From: Competibacter_A sp037045535
Lineage (GTDB): Bacteria; Pseudomonadota; Gammaproteobacteria; Competibacterales; Competibacteraceae
Direction of reading: 5' to 3'
Assembly (NCBI GenBank): GCA_037045535.1
Contig: JBAOHI010000082.1
Span: 186,001-250,000, forward strand
DNA length: 64,000 nucleotides
Shown here: positions 46,003 to 53,319 of the stretch, piece by piece
Position numbering within the stretch: position 1 is the first letter of the stretch
Layout of the letters: the number at the start of each line of letters is the position of its first letter
Program-made: the position numbers and the translations under genes
Notes under the pieces: model-generated
Databases searched by the model: none
Seen by the model: the letters and a program-made list of their open reading frames with translations, nothing else
What the model was told of the DNA's origin: nothing

Positions 46003-46841
46003 TGATCTCGATCCAGGAAATGCCGGGCGTAACGCCGCTCGATGCGCTGGGTAGACAGCAGAATGAAAACGTCGGCGACCTTGAAATCGGGATCCAGGCA
46101 GGGCTCGCCGCCAATTCGCGCGCCTAGACGCAGATAGGCTTTCAGCAACGGTGGAACTGTGCCGATGCCACGGGCCAAGCCATCGCTGCGCGGTAGGGGG
46201 AGATGGGGTTTGACTCGCAAGGGTTCGGGGACGAGGTGGCGTTGTGCTAGTTCCGCATACAGTGCGCGTGCTTCGCCGCCATCCTCACCCAGTGGAATGC
46301 TGGCACAACCGATCAGATAGTCGATTCCCCGGTCGGCGATGAACTTGGCCAAGCCGGACCATAGTGTGGAAATTGTTGTCCCGTTGCGGTAATCGGCATG
46401 AACGCAGGTGCGGCCGATTTCCATGAATCTTCCCGGTAGGGCCAGCACCGGCGTAAGGTCAAATTCGGTTTCCGAATAGAATCCGCCGGCCCGCTGCGCC
46501 ATCTCCGCCGTGAGGATACGGGTGCAACCCACCACATGACCGAGACCATCGCGCACGATCAGATGCTGACAGAAATCGTCGAGTCGGTCGTGATCGAGAT
46601 CAGGCAGCCGATTGTGCAGCTTGGCCCCCATCTCGCCGGCAAATATGCTGTAGCGCAGACGCTGGGCCGCTCGGATATCTTCGTGAGAGAGAGCCAATTC
46701 CACGCTGAGGGCGCGCGGCTCGGTGGTTGCGAGGAGCGGCGCCGAGTAGTGGTGGGCGAGTTCGGAAGCGATGGGCAAATCGGTATTCAAGGCGGGCTCC
46801 TGACAATGGGAACGATGTCGCCAAGAATAGGAACGCCGCAT
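45999..46841 (-). CDS. olsB: Ornithine-acyl[ACP] N-acyltransferase-like GNAT protein (OlsB)
   Basis: 280 residues of the OlsB-type GNAT family: LRYSIFAGEMGAKL, the VGCTRIL strand, FMEIGRTCVHADYRNGTTISTLWSGLAKFI around the acyl-CoA/ACP site, YLIGCASIPLG, then KAYLRLGARIGGEPCLDPDFKVADVFILL. OlsB transfers a 3-hydroxyacyl chain to ornithine, the first step to phosphorus-free ornithine lipids. ATG 46841 has AAAGG upstream; an in-frame TTG 54 bases downstream with AGGAG is an alternative that trims an unconserved N-terminus. Overlaps olsA (ATGA). Confidence 0.85.
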   Translation of the reverse strand: MRRSYSWRHRSHCQEPALNTDLPIASELAHHYSAPLLATTEPRALSVELALSHEDIRAAQRLRYSIFAGEMGAKLHNRLPDLDHDRLDDFCQHLIVRDGLGHVVGCTRILTAEMAQRAGGFYSETEFDLTPVLALPGRFMEIGRTCVHADYRNGTTISTLWSGLAKFIADRGIDYLIGCASIPLGEDGGEARALYAELAQRHLVPEPLRVKPHLPLPRSDGLARGIGTVPPLLKAYLRLGARIGGEPCLDPDFKVADVFILLSTQRIERRYARHFLDRDQ

Positions 46842-46883
46842 TGCAGTGCCTTTACCGGCCGGTTAAAGCTGGATGAAGGATTA

Positions 46884-47444
46884 TCAGAGCGCCAGCAGCG
46901 CCAAACCGCCACCCAAAACAGCACCGGCGAGGACGTCGCTGGGGTAGTGCAGGCCTAGCACGATCCTCGACAGGGCCACCAGCACTGCGAACGGCAGCAG
47001 CAGCCATCCCAGAGCCGGGTAGTGATACACCGCGATGAGGGTGAACGACACGGCGTGCAGGGTATGGCCGGATGGAAAACTGTACTCATCTAATGGCGCC
47101 ACACGGGGCTGGATTTGTCGGTCGCGAGCGCATGGACGAGAGCGGGTGGTCCGCGCCTTCAACCATTTGTACAAGATCAGGCAGATCGCTCCTGCCAACA
47201 GCATCCGGCCGACCACGGGGGCGGCCTCCGCACCTCGCACTAGCAACAGCGTTGCCATCAGCGAATACCAGAACACCCCATCGCCCAGGCGGCTGACCAG
47301 TGCGAACAGGCGAATGATCGAGCGGTGCCGGACGAACTGCTGGAAGCGCAGGCAGCATACCAGTTCCCATTCGGTTAGGCGAACCCAGCACGGAGAGGTT
47401 GACGGAGAGGTTCGACCGGTTTCGTTCAGCAGAGTATCGGACAT
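46884..47444 (-). CDS. PAP2-family membrane phosphatase
   Basis: 186 residues with the three PAP2 motifs: KARTTRSRPC, SFPSGHTLHA and SRIVLGLHYPSDVLAG, with several transmembrane helices between them. PAP2 enzymes dephosphorylate lipid phosphates (phosphatidate, undecaprenyl or PG phosphate). It overlaps the end of the upstream glycosyltransferase gene by 19 bases and precedes olsB by 42, so it is part of the lipid operon. There its likely job is turning phosphatidate into diacylglycerol, the acceptor for BtaA and Agt, though this substrate is inferred from context only. Confidence 0.88.
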   Translation of the reverse strand: MSDTLLNETGRTSPSTSPCWVRLTEWELVCCLRFQQFVRHRSIIRLFALVSRLGDGVFWYSLMATLLLVRGAEAAPVVGRMLLAGAICLILYKWLKARTTRSRPCARDRQIQPRVAPLDEYSFPSGHTLHAVSFTLIAVYHYPALGWLLLPFAVLVALSRIVLGLHYPSDVLAGAVLGGGLALLAL

Positions 47445-48619
47445 TGGGTTGCTCCTCCGATCACATTTGAGAACAATGTTTCCAGACGGTCGTAGATGCG
47501 TTCGCTATCCAGACGCGCCGCCATCAACCGCGCCGCCTGCCCCATGAAGGTGAGCGTGCCGAGATCTCGCACTGCAGCGGTCGCTGCGGCAACGAATGCG
47601 TCGGCATCGCCAAACGGTGCCAGCAGACCGATATGGCCCGATTCCACATGGGCGCGGGCAGCGGCGTAATCGAACGCTACGATAGGCAGGCCGCTGGCCA
47701 TCGCCTCCAACACCACGTTGCCGAAGGTTTCGGTGAGGCTAGGGAACAGAAAAAGATCGGCCGAAGCATAATGCGCAGCCAAATCCAAGCCGTGTCGCAT
47801 ACCGCAATACACGAATCCCGAATGGCGGGCGCGCAGCCTGGGCGTCATCGGCCCGTCCCCGACTAGGATCAGCCGGGCATCGGGCCGTACCAGACGGATG
47901 GCCTGAAAAGCGGTAACGGCCAATTCCAGGTTTTTTTCCGCTGCCAGCCGGCCCACGTACAGCACGGCCGGAGAGTGCGGAGCCACGCCCCAGTGTTCCC
48001 GCAGCGCCGGGGCACGACGTTGCGGCGAGAACAGGCTTGTATCCACCCCCCGCGCCAAGACTTGCATGTGTTGAAAACCGATGGCTTGCAGTTGTTCGGC
48101 CAGTTCTGCCGTGGGTACCAGGGTTTGCGCGCCCAGGTTATGAAAGTGCCGCAAATAGGCCATGATCGGTGCTGCCAGCCAACCGATGTGATAATGGCGG
48201 CTGTACTGCTGGAAATTGGTGTGGAAGCTAGTCGAGACCGGAATGCGCAACTCCCGTGCCGTGCGCAGGGCCGAATAGCCCAATGGACCCTCGGTCACGA
48301 TGTGAACGAGATCGGGCTGTGCCTGTTGCCACTGCTTCAGGATGGCTCGCCGCGCGGGCCAGCCGCCTTGCAGTTGCGGATAACCGGGAATTTTGAATCC
48401 CGGTAACCGTAGAGTGTCCAGGCTATTGTCCAATTCTCGCTTGTCGTTGGCGTCTTGGTGTGCGCGGATCAATTGCACGAGATGGCCACGCCGCTGCAAC
48501 CCGTCGATCCAACGGGCAACCGTGAGGGCGACGCCGTTGATTTCGGGCGGGTAAGTTTCGGTGACAACGCTGACGCGCATTCGAGACTGGGAAGGTGGCG
48601 GGGTATTGTCCAAGTACAT
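47426..48619 (-). CDS. GT4 glycosyltransferase, probable glycolipid synthase (Agt-like)
   Basis: 397 residues, GT-B fold of family GT4: N-domain VSVVTETYPPEINGVALTVARW, middle VPVSTSFHTNFQQYSRHY, nucleotide-sugar domain VLYVGRLAAEKNLELAV and the EX7E motif in SLTETFGNVVLEAMASGLPIVA. It resembles GDP-mannose-dependent mannosyltransferases and the Agt enzymes that put sugars on diacylglycerol during phosphate starvation. Adjacent plcP, bta and ols genes favour the latter, as plcP-agt neighbours are known in phosphate-stressed bacteria. ATG 48619 is preferred; a TTG at 48646 extends it. A Pho-box-like repeat lies about 35 bases upstream. Confidence 0.82.
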   Translation of the reverse strand: MYLDNTPPPSQSRMRVSVVTETYPPEINGVALTVARWIDGLQRRGHLVQLIRAHQDANDKRELDNSLDTLRLPGFKIPGYPQLQGGWPARRAILKQWQQAQPDLVHIVTEGPLGYSALRTARELRIPVSTSFHTNFQQYSRHYHIGWLAAPIMAYLRHFHNLGAQTLVPTAELAEQLQAIGFQHMQVLARGVDTSLFSPQRRAPALREHWGVAPHSPAVLYVGRLAAEKNLELAVTAFQAIRLVRPDARLILVGDGPMTPRLRARHSGFVYCGMRHGLDLAAHYASADLFLFPSLTETFGNVVLEAMASGLPIVAFDYAAARAHVESGHIGLLAPFGDADAFVAAATAAVRDLGTLTFMGQAARLMAARLDSERIYDRLETLFSNVIGGATQCPILC

Positions 48620-48653
48620 GTCTCGGATTGTCGGGAACGGTTGCAAAGGATTG

Positions 48654-48671
48654 ATGACGGTTTAATGAAGG
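48654..48671 (-). promoter_or_regulatory. Pho-box-like repeat before the agt gene
   Basis: On the minus strand CCTTCAT-TAAA-CCGTCAT (five and six of seven matches to CTGTCAT) in the 153-bp gap between plcP and agt, facing agt. No clear -10 follows at ten bases. If real it would make agt-PAP2-olsB-olsA a separately inducible unit. Confidence 0.35.
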
Positions 48672-48772
48672 AACCGAGACAATTCGTCCGGAAAAACTTT
48701 CACCGCTTCCGCTGGGTGGAGAGGAGGTCTTACAAGAATTGGCCTGGACGGGCAGGAGTGTTGCGCGATTTT

Positions 48773-49588
48773 TTAGAGACCAGCCCAACCTGGCAGCGGC
48801 AGGGTTTCCGGCAAGCGAGTGGGCTCGCGGGCGATGACTACCGCTCGTTGATGAGTCCAGCGCAGGATTTCCAGCGATCCGTCGAAGCGTTCCACCAGGG
48901 CGGTGCAACTCTCCACCCAATCGCCGTCATTGCAGTACATCACGCCTTGAATATCGCGCAGCTCGGCGTGGTGGATATGGCCGCAGATGACCCCGTCTAA
49001 CCCGCGCCGGGCCGCCTCGTGCGCCGCGGCGTTTTCAAAGCGGGCGATGTAGGCTGTAGCCCGGCCGATACGCTGCTTGAGAAAATTGGCCAGCGACCAA
49101 TAGGGGTGATTCCAATGTCGGCGCCAGCGGTTGTACCAGCGGTTGAGGAACAGCAGCAGATCGTAGGCCCAGTCGCCCAGCCAGTTCAGCAGCGGTCCGC
49201 CGCAGCGCACCGCGTTGTCGCACTCGTCGCCGTGGGTGATCCAAAAGCGGCGACCGTCGGCGGTGACGTGAATGACTTCGGGCGCAATTTCGATGCCTCC
49301 CACCCAGAGGCCCAGATAATCCCGCACCACATCATCGTGATTGCCCGGAACGTACCATACCCGAACCCCGGCGCGAGCTTTGGCGACGATGGCTTTCAGA
49401 ACCTCGCTATGCACCGACGGCCAGCGTCCACCCTTGCGCAAACTCCAAAAATCGATCAGATCGCCGACCAAATACAATTGCTCACATTCGCTTTGTTGCA
49501 GAAATTCCAGCAGAAATTCGGCCTTGCATTCCTTGAAGCCGAGGTGGATGTCGGAAATCCACAAGGAGCGAAACCGGCTTGTTGCCAT
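48773..49588 (-). CDS. plcP: PlcP-type phospholipase C (metallophosphoesterase)
   Basis: 271 residues, calcineurin-like metallophosphoesterase: DIH at 13-15, GDLID at 42-46, GNHDD at 82-86, THGDECD, and GHIHH near 217. Often annotated as UDP-2,3-diacylglucosamine diphosphatase, but the SDIHLGFKECKAEFLLEFL start, NHPYWSLANFLKQR middle and NDGDWVESCTALVE end follow the rhizobial PlcP pattern. PlcP splits phosphatidylcholine/ethanolamine to diacylglycerol under phosphate starvation. Four bases downstream of btaB on the same strand, feeding DAG to BtaA. No signal peptide; acts at the inner membrane. LpxH-like function is the alternative. Confidence 0.85.
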   Translation of the reverse strand: MATSRFRSLWISDIHLGFKECKAEFLLEFLQQSECEQLYLVGDLIDFWSLRKGGRWPSVHSEVLKAIVAKARAGVRVWYVPGNHDDVVRDYLGLWVGGIEIAPEVIHVTADGRRFWITHGDECDNAVRCGGPLLNWLGDWAYDLLLFLNRWYNRWRRHWNHPYWSLANFLKQRIGRATAYIARFENAAAHEAARRGLDGVICGHIHHAELRDIQGVMYCNDGDWVESCTALVERFDGSLEILRWTHQRAVVIAREPTRLPETLPLPGWAGL

Positions 49589-49591
49589 GAT

Positions 49592-50266
49592 TTACTGTTC
49601 CTGCTTGCGACCGATGAAGAGAAAGTAGCGCCAGCCACCGCCGTAGGCCGTGCGCAGGGTTTGCACGACCGGGTGGCAGCACGCGTTCAGGTGTGGCAGC
49701 AGGTGGCCCTCCATGCGCACATGGTTAAACGCCATCCAGCGTTGGAAGCCAGCCAGACGGGTATCGTGAAAATCCACCACGCCCAGTAGTCCGCCGGGCC
49801 GCAAATCGCGTAGCGCGGCATCCAGCGCCTGTTCCCAGCCGGGGTTGATCATCGACAGGCAATAAGAAAACACGATCAGATCGAAAGCCGGTTCCGAACC
49901 CAACGGCCGGTCGTAGCAACCCTGTAGCAGCGTGACGGAAATGTCGCGTCTGGAGGTCTTGCGCCTCGCTCGAGTCAACATGTCCTCTGACAGATCCAGT
50001 CCGGTCAGGGCAGCTTTCGGGAACTGATTGCCGAGGCGCGACAGGTTGGTTCCGGTTCCGCAGCCGACTTCCAGTAGGTTGCTTGGGCTGTGGTGGCCGG
50101 CGATCGCGCGAATCAGTTCTGCCCGGCCGAATAGGAAACTCCAACGGGTGGCGTCATATAACCGGGCATGCCAGCGGTAGTAGCGGGTCAGGGCAGCGGT
50201 GCTTGTCGTGATCGCGCCGGTCGGGTGCGCCGGGCTTGGCTGGACGATGTCGCTCGATCCGTTCAT
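49592..50266 (-). CDS. btaB: SAM-dependent methyltransferase, probable BtaB
   Basis: 224 residues with a class I methyltransferase fold: LLEVGCGTGTNLSRL (motif I), ALTGLDLSEDMLTRARRK (motif II), DLIVFSYCLSMI and GLLGVVDFHDTR. BtaB methylates diacylglyceryl-homoserine three times to give the betaine lipid DGTS. Function rests on the four-base overlap with btaA immediately upstream, which is the known arrangement; sequence alone also fits phosphatidylethanolamine methyltransferases of the PmtA/UbiE type. Confidence 0.82.
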   Translation of the reverse strand: MNGSSDIVQPSPAHPTGAITTSTAALTRYYRWHARLYDATRWSFLFGRAELIRAIAGHHSPSNLLEVGCGTGTNLSRLGNQFPKAALTGLDLSEDMLTRARRKTSRRDISVTLLQGCYDRPLGSEPAFDLIVFSYCLSMINPGWEQALDAALRDLRPGGLLGVVDFHDTRLAGFQRWMAFNHVRMEGHLLPHLNACCHPVVQTLRTAYGGGWRYFLFIGRKQEQ

Positions 50267-51567
50267 GACACCTCCGCGAAGTGCAGACTACCGTAGGTGC
50301 CGACCCGATCCTGCCGATGTAGCGGCTCGGTCAGGGCAGGGAAAAAGCGCAGTGCCCGCCGAGTCCATTCCGGCAGGAAGCCGATATCGTGGCCGGCCGA
50401 GCGCAGCAGGATTCGACTGCCGGGCCGACTGTTGGCGAGAATTAGCCGCCATTCTTCCTCTAACGCCTGAGGTTGGTGCCAGGCCAGCCAATCCTGGTGA
50501 TCGAGCAGCACGAAATGGCTGTACTGTCCGGGATTGGCGCGGAGGAAATCGCTGACCGTGGCGTCGTGGGTGTGTACCCGATCGAGGTGGGCACGCAGGC
50601 TGGCGAAATTTTCGGCCAGAAGATAATTGGGGCAACAGCGCTCGGTATAGGTGCCGGTGAGATAGGCCCGCCAGAAGTAATTGTCCTGGATCAGAACCTC
50701 GGTCAGGACATGGCGCAGCTTGTCGCTGATGTAGCCGATGATGCCGCCCGGATATTGTTGCTGGATCAAATGGATTTGCGGGCGCGGCACGCCGAGCATC
50801 GCCAGGGCGGTCGGCTGCCGCAGCAGCCAAGTGCTGAACCGGCCCCATAGTGCCGGCTCGATCTTTTCATATAGCGTGCGCTGTTCGGGCAGGGTCTGGG
50901 CGTCTAGCAGGTCGAACAGATAGGCGCGCAGTTTACGACCCGATTTGAGCAGTTGACGGCTGACCAGCCAAGCCACCGCGCCACAAGTGCCGTGGTAGTA
51001 GAACGAGCGTTTGCGATTGGCGGGATCGAAATAGGCGATTTTTTTATCCCAGAAAGCCGTCGCGTAGGCTGGCAAGCGGGGACGTAATGCCTGATACAGC
51101 TCCCGGAAATGAGGGTGGGCGCCTTGCCGGAACATTAGATCCAAATCGCCGAAATCGCCGCGTTCGACCAGCGCCAGTTTGAGTTGCAAGAGTGCGTTTT
51201 GGCGGGGATTCACATCCACGGCGTGGATTTCCGCCGGTGCGTCCAATAAATAATCCAGAGCGTTGCAGCCAGCGCTGGTGAGCACCACCACTTTGCTGTC
51301 CCGGTCAAGTCCCAGCAGTTGACGGTCGATGCGCGGGTCTTCCCAGCACATGTTGTAGATCAGGTAGCGCTGGTGAATCGTCTTGAATAACAAATCGTGG
51401 GCGTGATTGCCGAGCCGAGCGCCGAGTTTCTTGACCATACCGCCTTTGAACCAGGGTTGCGGGGAAGCGACTGGTCGGGAAGTGTGAAAAAACTCGATAA
51501 CAGGATGATTGCGCCACCATGACCGTTTCGTGATGGGCATTGTTGTGCCCGTGTTGGGGCACGGCAA
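50263..51567 (-). CDS. btaA: S-adenosylmethionine:diacylglycerol 3-amino-3-carboxypropyltransferase (BtaA, DUF3419)
   Basis: 434 residues of the DUF3419/BtaA family: NMCWEDPRIDRQLLGL, the SAM site VVVLTSAGCNALDYLLDAPAEIHAVDVNPRQNALLQLKLA, FYYHGTCGAVAW, and a C-terminal SHFVLLDHQDWL segment with LRSAGHD. BtaA moves the homoserine moiety of SAM onto diacylglycerol, the committed step to betaine lipids (DGTS). The start is a TTG at 51567 with GGGAG upstream; an ATG at 51540 is also possible. First gene of the minus-strand lipid cluster; a Pho-box-like repeat lies in the divergent gap upstream. Confidence 0.88.
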   Translation of the reverse strand: MPCPNTGTTMPITKRSWWRNHPVIEFFHTSRPVASPQPWFKGGMVKKLGARLGNHAHDLLFKTIHQRYLIYNMCWEDPRIDRQLLGLDRDSKVVVLTSAGCNALDYLLDAPAEIHAVDVNPRQNALLQLKLALVERGDFGDLDLMFRQGAHPHFRELYQALRPRLPAYATAFWDKKIAYFDPANRKRSFYYHGTCGAVAWLVSRQLLKSGRKLRAYLFDLLDAQTLPEQRTLYEKIEPALWGRFSTWLLRQPTALAMLGVPRPQIHLIQQQYPGGIIGYISDKLRHVLTEVLIQDNYFWRAYLTGTYTERCCPNYLLAENFASLRAHLDRVHTHDATVSDFLRANPGQYSHFVLLDHQDWLAWHQPQALEEEWRLILANSRPGSRILLRSAGHDIGFLPEWTRRALRFFPALTEPLHRQDRVGTYGSLHFAEVS

Positions 51568-51630
51568 TAGCTCCCTTGGCCCAGCGTCCGAACCCGCCTT
51601 TATCCCGTTATTTCGATGAGGTTAAAGCAA

Positions 51631-51648
51631 CTGTCTTCCAGTTGTCAT
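51631..51648 (+). promoter_or_regulatory. Pho-box-like direct repeat between btaA and the esterase gene
   Basis: CTGTCTT-CCAG-TTGTCAT matches the PhoB consensus CTGTCAT-N4-CTGTCAT at six of seven positions in both halves. It lies in the 149-bp divergent gap. As written it faces the esterase gene, 69 bases before its start; no -10 box sits at the standard ten-base distance. It may serve btaA only if PhoB works in reverse orientation. Confidence 0.45.
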
Positions 51649-51716
51649 GCGCGTGCAGCTTTTCAACGATAGGCTATCGTCATGGTTGATTTGTATAGAC
51701 TTTATGGTCATCGAAG

Positions 51717-52445
51717 ATGAATCGGGAATATCACAAGTGGTATAGCTATCGAACCTGCCGCGACATGGAGTTGCTGGTATTCGGTCACGCCGGCGCCAAG
51801 GTTCTGGTGTTTCCCACCCGCTGTGCGCGATTTCACGAGTACGAGGATATCGGGCTGATTGGTGCGCTGCACGATAAGATCGAGCAGGGTCAATTACAGC
51901 TGTATTGCGTGGACAGCCTCGATCAGGAGAGCTTTTACTGCTTCTGGAGTCGTCCGGGTGACCGCTTGCACCGGCACCTGCAATACGAAGCCTATCTGCT
52001 CCACGAGGTATTGCCGCTGATGTGGAATAAGAACCGCCACCCCAGCGTGATCGCGCACGGATGCAGTTTCGGGGCATTCCACGCGGTCAATTTTGCGTTC
52101 CGTTATCCCCATTGCTTCAATAAGGTAGCCGCCTTTAGCGGTCGTTATGATTTGACGGAGGCGGTGGAGGATTTCCGCGACTTGTTCGACGGCCATTACG
52201 ACGAACACGTCTATTTCAATACGCCCAGCCATTTTTTGCCCAACATTCGGGATGATGGTCTGTTGCATCAATTGCGGCGGATGGACATCGTGCTGACAAT
52301 CGGCGATGCCGATCCATTTTTAGGCAATAATCGCCAATTCAGCACCACTCTGTGGGACAAGGGTATCTGGCACGCTTTGCATGTTTGGCAGGGTCGTGCC
52401 CACAGCGCTTCTGCTTGGCGAAAGATGGTCAGGCTGTATATCTAA
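51717..52445 (+). CDS. Esterase family protein (alpha/beta hydrolase)
   Basis: 242 residues of the COG4947-type esterases: YHKWYSYRTCRDMELLVFGHAGAKVLVFPTRCARFHEYEDIG at the start, nucleophile elbow AHGCSFGAFHA (GxSxG), YDLTEAVEDF, and a late Asp/His pair (IGDADPF, WQGRAHSASAW). It lacks a signal peptide. Substrate unknown. It is divergent from btaA and followed 67 bases later by an oxygenase gene. A lipid-related role would suit the surroundings but nothing in the sequence proves it. Confidence 0.8.
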   Translation: MNREYHKWYSYRTCRDMELLVFGHAGAKVLVFPTRCARFHEYEDIGLIGALHDKIEQGQLQLYCVDSLDQESFYCFWSRPGDRLHRHLQYEAYLLHEVLPLMWNKNRHPSVIAHGCSFGAFHAVNFAFRYPHCFNKVAAFSGRYDLTEAVEDFRDLFDGHYDEHVYFNTPSHFLPNIRDDGLLHQLRRMDIVLTIGDADPFLGNNRQFSTTLWDKGIWHALHVWQGRAHSASAWRKMVRLYI

Positions 52446-52512
52446 ACCAAGCGGCCGCCAAACCGGTATCCAGTCTGGGGTTGTTATCCATTGATTCTTG
52501 ATCGGAGAAGTC

Positions 52513-53319
52513 ATGCTCTCGGAAATTCTGCTGATACCTGCTGCAACTGGTGCGTTGGCCTTTACCGGCCTCAAGCTGCGCAAGCAAAAACAGTATCGAC
52601 AGTTGGAAGCACGGCAGCACGATCTTGCGGTCCGGTATGGCGTGGTGCTAAATTTGCCCGACCGATTGCCAACGGAACTTCCTGATTTTCAGCAGCGCAT
52701 CGCCGTGATTCCCGATCCGCTGCCAGTCGCGGCTTTCGAGATATTGCGCGAAGCCGCGTTGCGGCGAGGTAATACCGAGCGCAGCTATTTCCCTGCCCAC
52801 AAGCAGGGTGGCACCGTCGCTTACGAATATCTGCACGATATTGCCCCGGAAATCATTGCTTTCTACCAGTCCGATTATCTACGCTGGTTGTGCTCAGCGG
52901 TGATCGGCGAGCCGGTTGTGCCCACACCGATCCACGATCAAAGTTCCTGCTCGCTGCTGTTCTACGAGCGGCCACAGGATCACATCAACTGGCATTACGA
53001 TTACAACTTTTACAACGGTCGCCATTTCACTGTACTGGTGCCCTTGGTCAACCGCCATCTCCAAGAAGACCGATTATCCTCGGCACGACTGGTAATTTGC
53101 CAGGATAGCAGAGAAATCACGATACCGACCCCGCCTAACACCTTGATCGTGTTCGAAGGCGCGCGGGTCTTTCACAAGGTCACCCGGTTGGAAGAAAACG
53201 AATTGCGGGTGATGCTAAGCATGACCTTTTGCACCCGCCCACAAACCTCGCTACTCAAGGGAACAATACGTCGCTTCAAGGATATCGCCTATTTCGGCGT
53301 TCGCGCGCTGTGGTCCTGA
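52513..53319 (+). CDS. 2-oxoglutarate/Fe(II)-type oxygenase-like protein with N-terminal membrane segment
   Basis: 268 residues. A hydrophobic N-terminus (ILLIPAATGALAFTGL) precedes a double-stranded beta-helix: the metal site HINWHYDYNFYNGRHFTVLVPL (HxD), then NTLIVFEGARVFHKVTRLEENELRVML with the distal His and the 2OG-binding Arg. ATG 52513 is marked by GGAG five bases upstream. I do not recognise the exact family; it is distinct from the known ornithine-lipid hydroxylases OlsC and OlsE as far as I can tell. Its last 31 bases overlap the end of the convergent chemoreceptor gene. Confidence 0.72.
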   Translation: MLSEILLIPAATGALAFTGLKLRKQKQYRQLEARQHDLAVRYGVVLNLPDRLPTELPDFQQRIAVIPDPLPVAAFEILREAALRRGNTERSYFPAHKQGGTVAYEYLHDIAPEIIAFYQSDYLRWLCSAVIGEPVVPTPIHDQSSCSLLFYERPQDHINWHYDYNFYNGRHFTVLVPLVNRHLQEDRLSSARLVICQDSREITIPTPPNTLIVFEGARVFHKVTRLEENELRVMLSMTFCTRPQTSLLKGTIRRFKDIAYFGVRALWS

